Shown here in pieces: positions 37,390-50,900 of a DNA stretch of 64,000 bases. A program made the position numbers and the translations under genes. How positions within the stretch are numbered: the first letter of the stretch is position 1; each line of letters starts with the position of its first letter. The notes beneath the pieces were generated by a model. It was not told the DNA's origin and made no database searches. It was given only the letters and a program-made list of their open reading frames with translations. This stretch comes from Crotophaga sulcirostris (Eukaryota > Chordata > Aves > Cuculiformes > Crotophagidae), in the NCBI GenBank assembly GCA_013397455.1, contig VYZB01000530.1, positions 62,001 to 126,000 on the forward strand. The letters run 5' to 3'.

Positions 37390-37480
37390 ATATGATATTT
37401 CATATAGTACATATAGTACATATCATATTTCATTCATTAAAGAAACATGTTAATACAGTTAAATACAGTTAATGCAGTCT
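37390..37480. repeat. AT-rich short tandem repeats
   Basis: ATATAGTAC occurs twice in tandem (37402-37419). It lies between two near-copies of ATATGATATTTCAT. About 20 bases further on, TTAAATACAG-like units occur three times (37449-37478). The arrangement suggests local slippage. Confidence 0.6.
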
Positions 37481-39463
37481 AAAACTCCAATTTTATAAAT
37501 CAAAATATCAGGCAATTACATTGAAATGATTACACTAAACATTTAGAAATGTTAATAAGAGAATAAGTTGGACTCTAAGTACTCAAAGAAGAAATGATTT
37601 TCTGTATTAAAGAAAAGTATTTTAGGCTAACGTTTACGAGAAAGATGCTGTACCAAGTGTAGAGGCAAGGTGAAAAAGAAGTTTATGTGACACTCAGCAC
37701 TAAGGGTCCTGAAAAAACCCACCCTGTTATGTTCCTTGTTACTGTCATGGCATTCAGTAGGCTTGGATGAAGGAGAGAAGTGGTGATGGAACAACTACAA
37801 TCCTCACTTGTCCCAGATTAACAGACCTGACTCATAGCCATTAGGATAAATCAATGCATCTTGACTCCTGTTGGCTCAGGAGCATAGCTTCAACAGAAAT
37901 TTCCTTTCTTGAGACTAATGTACAGTGACAGAGTTTGGCCATTCTTAAGAATTCAACTCCATTCAGGCTGAACTGAGGGTACCTTTTCTACCTTTATTAA
38001 ATGATAAGAAAACTTGCTCAGTTCATGGGAGAAAGCTACCTCAAGAAGAAAATTTCAGATTTGGAACTCAAATTCATATATTCTTTTCTGCATCCCTGAT
38101 TATGGACTTATGCCACGATCATGGTACTCTTATGGATTTGTCAAGTAACAATTGTCTGCCAAAGCAATTTAAGGCAGAATATTATTTATATTGGCAACAT
38201 CATACTTAGGGTATTTGTTTTATTTAGGCTCTTCGTTTCTGTGCAGGATGCCATAGAAATGGAATATTGTAATATCAACTTTCAGTTAGCTAAAGTTGTT
38301 TACTGACTGTAACTCCAAACATCTCACCTTTCTAAAAGAAATATTTAATTTGTGTTGAGACTTGATGACTATTGCCAAAAATCAAGAATACCTTTCCTTT
38401 TCACTATCTTGATTTCAGTCTGGCCAGTTTTTGAATTTTACTTCATCTTAATGAAATTCATGCAATTCAAATACAATCTTTAAGCACTCCTTTTGTGTGT
38501 CTTTGTCCATATGCCCTCACGTAAATAGTCATTCATTATTAATTACTTTATTCACCTTAATTAATAAAGGCCAAATCTCTCACCTGTTCACAGTATAAAA
38601 TGAATACATTTCACCATTCTTCTTTTTTTTTAATATTTTTTCTTTTTCTTTGGTGACAAAGGAGAAGACATCTTGAAAAGAAAATGTAAAAAATGATTTT
38701 GTTTCTGCTAGATGTTGCTATTGAAGGCAATCATGATACCATGCTGTGTTTTCATGTTCCTCTGAACAGTCTTGCACCTGATGACATGGAGTTACGCAGC
38801 TGTTACCAAAGCCTGTGTCCTCTCCTGGCCGCTGTTAATAGAGACATGCCAATCTCTGGAAGCAGTATGGGTTATCTATGATTACAGTGATTTTTCTCCT
38901 AACAGATGTAAATGGAATGGCATTACTCCAAAAAATAGAGCTGATTGCCTCTTACTGTTTTTCATGATTTATCTCTAGAAGCAGAAGATGAGTTTTATTT
39001 CCCATCTTCATGTGTGTGGAATGAGATACCAATTAGTGGTGTATCGCCGGGTGTGCAGTGAGGAAGTGAGATGCACACATACTGTGAGTGTGAGTGGTGA
39101 AAAGCAGAGGTATAGTTTCAGGCCATAGCCAGACCTTCTGCGGCTAACCTGCCATGTCAGCTGGTAGGAAAGAACCTGCAGCCCCTCGTTTTTCTTGACA
39201 TCCAGGCAGACCCCACAAACCAAGATGGGCAATTGGCCATTTGTGCCTACCAAACCACCTAACCCTGCTCCAGTTAACAGTACAGTTAACTTTAGCTACA
39301 ATGGAGTCACATGTCTTACCACTTCCCCGTGGTGCTTGACCTACCACCTCCTTTATCCTTTGCTACCAGGTCTGTCAGAACTATTTCCTGCATAGAGCTG
39401 CTCTGTTTCTTCTTTGCTTCTCATACTAAACCTATTTTGTATCATTCAGAATCTGTGAATATT

Positions 39464-39490
39464 AAAAAAAAAAAAGAAGAAAAAAAGAAA
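39464..39490 (+). repeat. A-rich simple repeat
   Basis: A 12-base A run followed by GAAGAAAAAAAGAAA. Low-complexity sequence with no evident function. Confidence 0.8.
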
Positions 39491-42099
39491 TCAGTTTCCT
39501 CTACTGTTGGAAGAACTGGATTGTGAGGGAAAAGGGTTTACAGACACCTATTCTAGGAGTCTTTTGTTTTCAATTGAGGTATCCCTTTTAACTCTGTGTT
39601 ACTCCTCAACTAAGAAACTAGATTTGGGGGGGAACTACCCATGTTTTCCTCACACTTTTCCTTTTCCAACATTTAAAACTCACCCTTTTCAGAGCATCTG
39701 GCACATCTACACAGACAGATGTAGATAGACCCAAACACATTCTGCCCACCCTGCAAGCTGTCTGGCCTTACTCCATCTCTCATCCAAAAGCCATGTGGCT
39801 GTGATGGAGCATCTCTGAGCCTGGGTTAATAAACCCGACCTCGCAGGAGCTAAACCCAACACCGTGCAGCTAATGCAGCTCTGCAGCTTCTGGCCAGGAT
39901 GAATTGGCTGTTGGCTTGCTCAGTGCATGAACAGAATAGTTTCAGGTCTGTCTGTCCTACTTCTTAGAGACTTCTTTCATGTTTCTCTGTTAGGTTCCTT
40001 TTTTACCGATACTCTATCCAAACAAAAAAATTCCACTCTTTAACCTTCAACACACCTTCTTTCACATAATCTGGTGAATATACACTGTTGTTTACAGTCC
40101 TAGCAAGAAAACTTCTGAAGCTAATTCTTATTCCAACTGCATCTTCAAATCATTACTACTCAAATAACATTCATAATGACAGATGTACCTAACTGTACAA
40201 ATAAAACTGTATAAAAAGTTGGAATGAGGGAGGAGAGAATAGGTGATTTTGTTATTTAATTCTAATTTTCCTAAGCATTTAATTTTTGGATGCCAATCTG
40301 TTAGTCACCCATCTACCCAAAATTCCCCCACGCTCTCTGTTCGCATACTGTGATGGTAGAAGAAAAGCAGAATAATGGAGAGGGCAAGGAATTAGAAGAG
40401 ATTTTACTGACTAATGGATATTCCCTATAGAGAAATAGAAAACCCATAGTTGGGACAAGGCATGAGAAATTCTTAGAGTTACCATTCCACTTTTGTTTTG
40501 GACAGGTGAACTTTCACAGATGCTACTATTTGTGACAGATATGAGCTGAGGCTCTTCAAAATATAACTGGTTCATTTCCAGACAGAATCTTTTGGAGTTA
40601 TATTCCCAACATGTTTTAATGTCTTCACTGATCTGAGGAATCACATCAGTAATGTCAGTAAATTTTGCTATTTACACCAAGTAGGATAAATTTTATATAT
40701 GTAAACATGTAGTAAGCAACCAAGCTTGATATGATTTGCTGATTTGTGCAGTTTATGTAAATGTGAGTAGTAAGGTTAAATATGCCAAATATATTAAGGA
40801 CCTTTCACTAGAACCGGGGGCCTTCACCAAATCTCTTCAGGTTCACAGAACAGGAAAAATCTTTCATATATTTCTGAAAAGCCATAGAATTAGAACCAAA
40901 TACTTCTGTCTTCCCAGCATGTGCTCGGCAAAGGTCAGAGAACTGTCTGGGTACCAGGTCAATGTTGGTGTACTTCAGACAGACTGAAAGCTCCTCTAAC
41001 TTCATCCTGCGTGCTGAGACACAGTTGGACTGTGGAAGTGTACTGGACTTTCTGCCCTTCCACTACACAATTATTTAAGAAGGTAAGCATGTTTTACAAC
41101 AGTCCTATTTCCTTAGTAACCATTTGATTTTGATCTCTAAAAGAGTATATAGAGCAAAGGCAAAAAGCTTGTGTTTGATACAAAACTCTTTGTAAGCACT
41201 TCTCCAAGCCTTGCAAGCTATTTTGACTCTTTAGTGCAGAAAATACAATTTTAGCTCTTACATTTTTCTACCCAGTGCTGTGGAAACACAATAATTTCTC
41301 AGCACTACCTTTCATAGAAATCTCTTCACTTTCTTTGAGCCCTTTGTTTTTACTTACAATCCCATATCTGTAACCAGAGCCGTTATATTTTTCCACACCT
41401 GAAGGGCACCTGTAGACAACACTGTCACTCTATATGATTTTTATTATCGATTTAGAGAAACAAGAAAACAAGAAATAAATCAAACGAAGACTCCCTGAAG
41501 GAGACAGTGTACGTTTCTTCTCTTGTATACCACAGCAGACCTGTGAATACAACTGATTGATAGAAATACGGTGTGTGGAAAACAAATTTCCTTATATTTA
41601 CCTAAAGCTGCTTTCTTCACAAATATTCGAACTGTCTAAACAATACATGGGACATGTTATACAACTGGTAGAACTCGTAATTTGCTTCAATTAATACAAC
41701 TGCACGCCGAGCAGTAGTGACAGAGAAACAGAAAGAAATCTTTAGCCTCAAGTGTGTCTTATTACATAGTTTTAAACAGGGGTTCTACACATTTAGAAAT
41801 TAAGTGAACTTACCTTAGATTGTAACATACTATCCTTCTGTGAGGTGTGAATACCTTGCTGAATATTTAGAAAGCTGAACATGAAACAACAGGATTTGTG
41901 ATGGAGAAGCAACTGGAAGCCAGGCATGTTATCTCAGGGAGGCTAAAATTAATCCAGATGCTTATATAGATCTTCCTGAATTGCTGTGTTCGAATTAAAG
42001 TTAGCAGACCCAAATTCTCTAAGCGCTTTCTGAGTAACTTCAGTTTCTGAAAGCTACCAACGCAGTTTTGCAGACAAATTGCTGCCTCTAGAAGTACCT

Positions 42100-42690
42100 G
42101 ATGTTTATCATCAGGGTAATGGGGTTGGTGCTGGGGCAGGGGGAGCATCACACCTCTTGGGAGGTGAAGATAGGACAGATGACGAAACCTGACCAACCAA
42201 GTATTCCATGCCATACATGTCACACTCAGTACAAAGCTTCGGGATCACGAAGGTCAGTGCCTCTTCTTTGGTGGTCAACGTTCAGGGAGGACATCATCTG
42301 TCTATCTACCCCTGAACCCATCTGCACGTTCCTGACTCCAGTTGCTTGATCCAGTTCTTGACTATGACTAAGTCTGGTGGACTTTACCTGTGCCTGCCCT
42401 GCAGCATCAGTTATGAGGTATGGTATCTGGGGAAGCTTGAATTGGTTTTGTATACTTGTATATGCTTCATTATTTTCTTTTTAATATTATTTTTTTTTAT
42501 TCTTACTGTTTCATTAAAGCTTTTTTTTTTTTGACTTCCAACACACAAGTCTATCTTTCTTTAATTTCTCTTTCCCCTTTCCTTGTGGAGGGTGAAACTG
42601 GGATAAAGCTGCCCAGTTTAGTTGCTATCCTGCTGTCCTTCTGGGGAAGGGGGGGTTGGATGTGGCAGGGGAAGAGGCTAAACTGGGATG
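42100..42690 (+). mobile_element. ERVL-like solo LTR, degraded
   Basis: This segment matches, in order, a widespread avian ERVL-type LTR that I know from memory. The promoter end reads TGACCAACCAAGTATTCCAT (42190-42209), then CCATACATGTCACACTCAGT and a degraded TATA box (TACAAA, 42230-42235). These are followed by TTTGGTGGTCAACGTTCAGG and CCTGACTCCAGTTGCTTGAT. Next are an AT-rich stretch, the polyadenylation signal ATTAAA (42513-42518), a T run, and GACTTCCAACACACAAGTCT with a pyrimidine-rich end. No gag, pol or env sequence flanks it, so it is a solo LTR left by recombination, or a fragment. Exact ends and target-site duplication could not be fixed. A short inverted repeat (CCCAGTTTA 42612-42620, TAAACTGGG 42679-42687) lies at its right end. 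Confidence 0.6.
42513..42518 (+). promoter_or_regulatory. LTR polyadenylation signal (ATTAAA)
   Basis: ATTAAA within TTTCATTAAAGC, at the position where this LTR family carries its poly(A) signal, about 280 bases after the degraded TATA box. Confidence 0.5.
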
Positions 42691-43961
42691 TGCTGTCTCT
42701 GAAGACTTATCTGAAAATCTCAGAAAATATCCGATATCATTCACTGTTTTAACTAAAATGTGAGACTTCAAATAAAATATTTTGACACATTCTGAGTAAA
42801 ATGAAGAGATCTGAATAGATGTTAAGACTAGTTTTAAGAAAATCCTGAGCCTGCTCACAAGTCAGAATGTAGATATCAGCCTCCTCTTTCAACTTTCTTA
42901 TGTCTGAGGTGCATTAATTATTACAGCTTTGTAGATCCATCCTTTAATTCCCATTATAATAATTAAAGTGTATTTAATTATACGGCATTATGTGAAGTTA
43001 CATAAAAGAAAATTCTCAACAAAAGAGAGCCTTTTAAGGCTGTTATCACTAAGTATGACTAAAGTGTGATTTCTTCCATCAGGACAGATGAAGAGCAGCA
43101 AATTGCTACAATTCTTGCAAATTGAACACAAAAACCTGCTTATTGACCACCAAAATTGTTTTAAAGCAGATTGAGACGTCTTCATCTCCATTATTTATGT
43201 GAATACATATCAAGAGAGTAAGACTCATTTACCCTCAAGTGACAATGGCCTGGAACACAGAAAATAATCACAACATTAGTTCTCTGCCCAACAGCACATA
43301 GATTAGATACAAGCATCTCTCTGGTCAGCATAGCAAATAGCATGCAGCTTGTAACTTCTGGTATAAAAGTGATTTCAAAAGTTAGAATCAGACTCTTCCA
43401 CAAGAGGGTGACTGAACACGAAAAACAAACAACACTTTCAGGAGGCATGTTATGTGAAATCACAAATTTATTTTGAAGAACTAAAGAAGCATTTTAAGTA
43501 ATGATTTCCTGAAATCATAGAAAAAAAATAGCCAACTTGGTCATCTTTTTAAAGAAGAAAAAAATTAAGCTTGCCACATTTCTGATTAGCGCATTGGAAA
43601 ACTAATCCTGCATGTGTCATGACATAATGCTAGGCATTCACAGTACATAAGAAAACTCATTCTGTCATCTGCTACAAAGCTTATCAAGTTCAAAACGGTA
43701 CTGCATTATTAGCCACTCTGTTAAAGGAATCACCATCAGCCAGCAAAGTGAAAAATGACTAGTTTTTTAAGGTATATTTTGTCATCTAAACCAGAGCAGG
43801 AGTTGTATTTTGTCTGAAATTGCAACTTAGATGATTCCTGTCCTAGTTAAAATATACTACCTGCACAAGATACTTATTACAGACATTTGATAATTTACTG
43901 CTGAAAGATTTAGACTGATTTAGCCTCTAATATTGATTTATTTAACTAGTATAGAAATGGA

Positions 43962-43995
43962 GGGATGGATGGATTGATGGATGGATGGATGGATG
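43962..43995 (+). repeat. (GGAT)n microsatellite
   Basis: About eight GGAT units with one GATT interruption. Repeats of this kind are often length-variable between individuals. Confidence 0.93.
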
Positions 43996-46900
43996 AAATC
44001 TTTAGCTCTTCTCTGTGATTTGACTGCAGTCATCCCATCCACCTCCACATGACTGGGAATATCTGAACAGTCATAACAGGATGCATGAGGATTTGTGGAA
44101 GACAACTAATGGCAGGCTGTTTTGTGAGCAGTCCTTTGAAAATGCCAGTGTAAGGGGTACCGCTGCCTGGGGCTAGACGAAAATGCTGCTTTGTGTGGGC
44201 CTACAGTTTAAAGTGTTTTAAGGAAGCCTAATATTGCATCAAAGAATTCAATGAGGTTATAATGACCTGTGAAGACCACTAGGACACTCTGAATTTTACC
44301 AAGACCATCTCAGCTCCGTAATTGTTCAGACTTGAAAAGACAAAAAGATGCCTAAACCTCTCAGGTTCCTCAGCTCTGTTAATTCTTACAGAAGCATTAC
44401 AGAACCTCACTCTTGTACTGTAAGGGCTTTAGCACAATGTCTCCCTGTTTCGCACCTCTGTCTAGCACAATATCAGTGCTAGTAGACTACATATATATGA
44501 TAAATGTAGACAATAAACAGCAATGTATGCTGAATCGGTCAGTATTTTTCCAATAGATATTTGGATTCCTAGTGTGTGCACTGCTTGTATTATCATAGTG
44601 AGTTAAATCATGGGCTGATAGGTCTGTAAAAGGACCTTTCCTAAGGAGTGCATAATTGACAGCATTCAACTATTTAAAGTCTGGCTGTTTTTGTTGTCGA
44701 GACTGAGAAAGGTATTCTGACAGGTACACATTAGTGGAGGGATAGATTCTTATGAAGCAGTCATTTTAGGTACCCAACAATACACACAGATGCAAATACT
44801 ATTTAGATAGAAAAGGTCTTTGGTCTTAACATCAAAAGAATTGCATTCTCCCCACTCCCCTCAAGTGTTAAAGAAAAAAATTTATAAAAACTTTTTAGAA
44901 AATGTTCAGTTAAAAATCTTTGTTATTGTACCTTTGCTGCAGAAAGAAAGTTTTAGTTTGTCATGTTCCTCCCTGGCCATCCCTGGGGATGTGAACAATC
45001 ATTTTGACAGAAGGTGATCAGGAATGGGATTCATCTTACATAACTTCAGTCATACAAAAGTAGGGCAACCAGTCTAACGTAGCTGCCTAAACTCCCTTTG
45101 TAAGAGAGGAATAGAGAGCAATAGGGGCATAGTGTGTCTCATTCAATCTCTCAGATAGCATTTCAGAATGGTGTAAACCATCTACCAATATTGCACCATG
45201 TCTTCGAGTGCACAGTTGAGTGAGAATAAATTATTAGTTTATACGGCTCAAGTTAGTTATCAAGTTTCCCTCCATATGTATGAAATGATGTGGAGAAGAC
45301 AGCTCTAACATGTTTTGTAGTCCTTACCAAAACATTAGTAATCATTAGCTGTTCAGTTGAACGGTGGAAGAACTCAATAGATTTCAGAGACTATGGCACA
45401 TATTTGGTGCTTATTCCTCCATTAACACCATGTTTTATCATGGATTATCATAGCTGCTGTTTTCTGTTTCCTGGCTGTGTCTAAAAATATTTTAGAAAAC
45501 TGAAATGAGCTTCACTGGAAAAAGGTGTTCTGAATAAATATGACTGTCAGGTGGGATAATTACATTTTATCATACACCACACCTTAAGCTGTAGCAAGTT
45601 GTAACAAAAGATTAAATTAAAGAACAGGAAAGAAAGTTGAAACTCATATGTACTACTTTGAAATGACAATAAATTAATGTGCATAGTTACTCTCATTCCT
45701 TATGTTTTCAGCTGCAGCAATGTTACAGATCATAAGTTCTTTCTGCTACTAATACCCAATCATCCAGGTAATAATTTATACTGCAATATTGAGGTGAACA
45801 CACCCTCTCCAATACATCATTGCTACAGATCTGTCACATATTTCACACAGTTGTTGAAGGTTCAGATCTCTGCCCTGTGTTTTCAAACTCACTGAGGCAC
45901 TAGGACACTCTTTTCTCCTTTTTTTGTCCTCTACAAGTCTAACTCTTGTATACAATGGAGACAGAGCAAATCACCTTTCTTCAGAATTTTCCACATTAGC
46001 TTACCTTGAGCTCTAGAAGACAAATAAAAGTGATTGAGATGAAAGTACTCTTTTGTAAATATTGAACAAAAATTTATCCCTGATTTCTGTATTGTAGTTT
46101 GTTTACTACTTTTATTAAGAATTATTGGACTTAAATGTTGCTCCTTTGCATGAGCAAGTGAGGGATTCTATCTGTATGTATGTAGAAAGATCTACGCCTG
46201 GAGAACAGTGTCTCATGCAGATGCACCTACCAGCACTGTGGTAATGACAGATTTTGAGTTCAGATGTTTATAGGAGTTTCCTTTAATATATTATTCCAAG
46301 AACAAGTAATTTCTACAGTACAAAGTGGTGCAAAAGTTCCAATATATACTTCTGGGATGTAAACACATTAAGAGGTCTTAAGGTATCAAGTTCCTGTACA
46401 TAAGTGACTAGGACAATGTGATTGCCATATTAATTTGAAGATAATTTTATCTGCTTGCTTCTGAGTATGTCCATTGTCACCTGGTAACTCCTAAAGGCTA
46501 TATCACACCCAAAATAAATATGGTTTGTATGTCCTTAGTTAAGATCTGTGACAACATTTAGAATATATCTGAAGAATGAACAACAATTTGTTGGAATTTA
46601 CCACCAGTTCCAAATTCGGAGTGTATCAATAAGCTCTAAACTCAAGATTCATTGCTCACTTTTCAAAAGGTACGATTCACAAGCCATTTTTGGGCAACTT
46701 TTGACATTAACCGTTATAACCAGTGGAATAATCAGTTATATATTCTAAAAAAAATCTTAGCTTTTTAATGTGAACTCATAAGTATATCACTCTCATTTTG
46801 TCATCTAAACTACTTGTGTAACCATGACTTCAGAGAGTAAAGGAATATTTTTATAGAGACGTGACTGTGTGTTTTTCTCTAGAGCTTCATCAACTATAGA

Positions 46901-47898
46901 ACTGCTGGAGTAATTCCCAAATTTTTTGTGCTACTATTAACTTATGTTCAATTTGTGTGTGTGGAAATGACTTTTTCCGAGATCTTTGTTATATGTCTGT
47001 AACGATGTCATGATATGATTCATTTATTAATCAGAACATAGCAACATTATTTCCCAGATGTCAGTCAGGTATTTTGTTTTTCTGTTTTAAACAGATTTGT
47101 GTTGAGTAGCTGAAGAATGTGAACGTCCCATCAGTGTAATCGTAATGAGAAGCTTATAACAGCAGGTGCTTTAATCATGTTACAGACAAATAACAAATTT
47201 TGGATGAAATGATACAATTACACTGATCAAATATATGAAACAGATCCAACAGCTTCACAATTTTAATCTATCAAAATTACAGTATTAAAATGAGCCAGAA
47301 AGCCCATTCTTCTGAGGCAACTGAAATCAGATGAATCAAGAAATGAGGTTTTAATGAGGATGATATTTTTTCTCTTTCCTGCATATTTTATATAAAGCGT
47401 GTTTCAGATTTTTACTAGTCTTGACTTTTAAATCAAATATGTATCTTTCACATGGCAATCTTGAAAACTGCAAGTTTGACAGAGAACCTTTTTCATTTTA
47501 CAGTGTTCTTTAGTTCAGAAATATTCACACATATTTAAGGTCATGAGCAGAATTCTTTCAGCTTAAAGTATGAACCTTTTTTTCTCACTGAAAAGATCAT
47601 TGAGATAGGTTGGATTTATTTTCCATATAGAATTTTGTATCACAGGCAGAAGTTCTGAAATTTTGATTCTGAGCAACTGATGACCATGATTTGATTAAGA
47701 CTGGAAAGGACAATTTTATCACAGAGCTTGAATATCTTCTGTTTCCATGTTGCATGTGTTTTGTGGAAGTTTCAGTTCTTTTATCTTGTCTTCTATGGTC
47801 TTTCAGATTTAGGAAGGTCACAGTAAACCATGTTAATTCAATAAAAAATCATATTTTTTTCTGGTGGCAGCTACAAGTCATTGATAGATCCCAGGTTC

Positions 47899-47918
47899 TT
47901 TTGTTTTGTTTTGTTTTC
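47899..47918 (+). repeat. (TTTTG)n short microsatellite
   Basis: Nearly four TTTTG units in a row. Simple repeat without other context. Confidence 0.8.
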
Positions 47919-50900
47919 AATATAACTGAATGAATATAGTTGATGAATGTAATTCAAAATGTAATTCAAAGCACATACTTTTGCCATGTTATTACAAAAC
48001 AAGCTGTACATCCTTACGTGAAATGAAAATACACCAATGTCTGGTGGTGGAGCTGTGGTGATACTAACTTCCTAAATCAATATAGCTGTACCATACAAAT
48101 TTATTTTCTCAGAAACTGCAAGTACATCAAGTTTGAATAAGATTCTTCTCTCACTAGATTAAAAAGGACATGATTGTGAAATAAAATTTCCTGATTTCCT
48201 ATCTTGAAAGTAATGTTACTAAAATAAACTCTACAGTTAAATGTTGGAGGCACTAGTAGAACTATTTTTCTCTGTTCTAAAGTAGCTAAATCAAGACAGT
48301 TCATGCTATACCAGTCTTGATTTGTAACACATGCTGTCAATAAGAACTCCTTTAAAATGACATTGTCCAATTGGAAGGGCAGAAAATTTCAATAGCCTTT
48401 CAAATAATTTGGTAAATGTTAGGAAGTTTATGTGTAACTTCTTTGGACGTATAACTATTCTTAATTCCTTGAAATGTTCAATGTTAGAAGAATTAAAAAG
48501 AAATCTCAGATTAAGAGCTTCTATTGATCTAATTTGAATGAAACACACAACAGTTTCAAATAAATTGATATTTTTTTTAGTGTCTTGGGAAGACAGAAAG
48601 TAGATAAAATCTCTTTATGCTCCTATCAGTAAAGTTGTTCTAAAACCTTTATTTCCACCCAACAGAAATTTTGACTTAGTAAAATATATTGTTATTATTT
48701 GGATTGAAAAATTAAAGTGTAGGTGTTTCTCACTGCAAGTTTTGGAAACATAGTCACTTGAACTGTGTTTCATTTTCATGAGTTTGAATTCCCATGTGAT
48801 AAAAACAGTATAACACAAAATATCAACTTTTAATATCAAAGTGAAATTCAATAATTAAGTCCAAATGGAATCTCTTTCTTACTGAAGTAAGTGTGTATTA
48901 CTAACCCAAAACTAGAAGGCAATGTTGATTTATTTCAGGTTTTTCCTTTAAAAATATTACTGATATATTGGTATTTCTCTATTTTCTGATGAAAGAAATT
49001 GTCCCAGATTTACTTATAGCAACCTTAATAGATTAACTCCTTGTTCCATAGAACACAAAGGAGATGTGTACGCATTTAAGGGTTATTTCTTTGATTGCTG
49101 ATACATAATTTTTACAAGATTCTTTTCTTCTGATTTTTTTCTTTAAATATTGAGTCTTTTTTATCAGTGATTAACTACGATTATATGATTACAAGGAGCA
49201 TTTTTGTTTACTAATGAACTACAAATCCTTCCAGTCAGTGGAATCCATTGGTGTCAGTGAAAGTTTTGCTGTGTGTAATTACTCGTTTTCAGCAGAATTT
49301 CAATTACTTTTGAAGTTTTCTATCAATTGTAAAATAATTGTTTTGAGTAGATTCAATATTTTATTTCCAAAGTTTTACTGGAAAATAATTTCGACAAAAA
49401 TTAATCACAAGAAAAGAAATTAATTTCTAAACAAGGAAATTTCAACATGAAAGAGCAAAAAGTTTTTATTTAAAAAATAAAAATCTGACTTAGGTACCTA
49501 GTCAATCAGAAATCATATCAGAAGACACCCAACTTTGCCCAGCCTGCATTTCAACTACATATATACTTCAGCTGCAAACATTTGCCCTACTCATTTATCT
49601 CCAAATACTCTTAACATAAAGAAGCTTGTCTTGCTTCCTTCTCATCTCGGTTCCCCTCACCTTGCTCAAATTGTTGATCAAACAGTTTGCTTAAGGTTTT
49701 GCATAGCAACTGTCTCCAGTGCCTGTGGCCACAGACATAAATGCGCGTGTCCCCATTATGCAGGCTGAAGAGCTGATAGAGTCCATAGACACTTTTCCAT
49801 GAACGCAGTTGATAAGCTCATCTTATTTAGGAGGGAATTGATTGCAAAGTCCTTTGAGGCTAGTTCTCTCAGTTTTTTAGTCCACGTGATTATCACTCTC
49901 ACAAAGAAATTGGAGGCTGCTGAAGTGTAAAATGAGACTGATTCACCCCGTAATTCTATTGCAGACTCTGCTTGTTTTTCATGTCGGTCAAGATATTGGG
50001 GAAGAATTAATTCCTCCTCAAGAATAATGACACTCCTCAAGGTTTCCACAGGGATGGGTTAACTGTGTTGTTAGCTTTAGGTGCCACAAATGACTGTTAA
50101 GAACAACTGATATTTGAAACATGGCTTGTGAAAACCTGTGCTTTTAGAACACTGTTTTCTATTTCATTGTTAACTGCAATAGGATGAGTATATTATTCTG
50201 TTCCAGTTCTCTGTTTTCTAGTAACTTACCCTTTGTAGTGCCATTTTGAAGTTATGATATAGATTCAGCATGAACTCATCTGGGCTTTGTTCTCTGATTC
50301 ATCATGCTAAGAGGTATAGTAGGAATTCTTTCTTCCCTACTTGTAGAGAAATAACAGAGAAAAGAGCAGTTTCAATGACCTAGACACAATATAAATTTTC
50401 AAAAAATCTACTAGGAATGATCTTGAAGGCAGAAAGTTAAGACCTTATGATAGAAACTAGGCATACAGGAGTCCTACAAGCTAGTCTAGCAAGGTGGGGA
50501 AAAAAACCCAAACACCTATGTAACTGTTTCTTTTACAAGACTTTGAGTTTTTAGCTAAAAGCATCCATAGCTATCCAGCTGAAAGCATGACAGAATGACA
50601 GTCCGGAACAGGGATATTCCTATAGTGTGGAGCGCAAGAAAATGGATTTTGGTTGCTCCCTTTGCGTGACTGTGAATCTTTCAATCACTGCTGAGAAATA
50701 TTCATGCCTCTGAGAAATTTTAACTTTCTATATACATTTGTTTGGTCATATATTTGAGGGCCCAGCGTGCCTGCCCTGGATAATTCTGTGATTGCATATT
50801 GAGATATCAATAAGAATGACTAGAATGAATGTAGAGTAATGGAATAATGTTATTTATAAGGAAAAAATACAAATGAGATCATTGCAGTCTGTGCCTCCCT

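Larger units (their letters stand above)
31711..42099. other. Unique AT-rich non-coding DNA with simple repeats
   Basis: No gene or recognised transposon is present over more than 10 kb. Local features are a 20-base poly(A) run (36857-36876), an AT-rich set of short tandem repeats (37390-37480), and an A-rich tract (39464-39490). Two patches are GC-richer than the surroundings: 39010-39400, and 39740-39940, the latter containing GGGTTAATAAACCC. Exon-like segments occur at 40918-41082 (+), 165 nt with good splice signals and an open frame, and at 41814-41874 (-), 61 nt. Neither encodes a protein I recognise. Confidence 0.5.

Noticed and set aside
41867..42223. 118-codon minus-strand frame
   Set aside because: Half of it is antisense to the ERVL-like LTR. 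No protein family is recognised.
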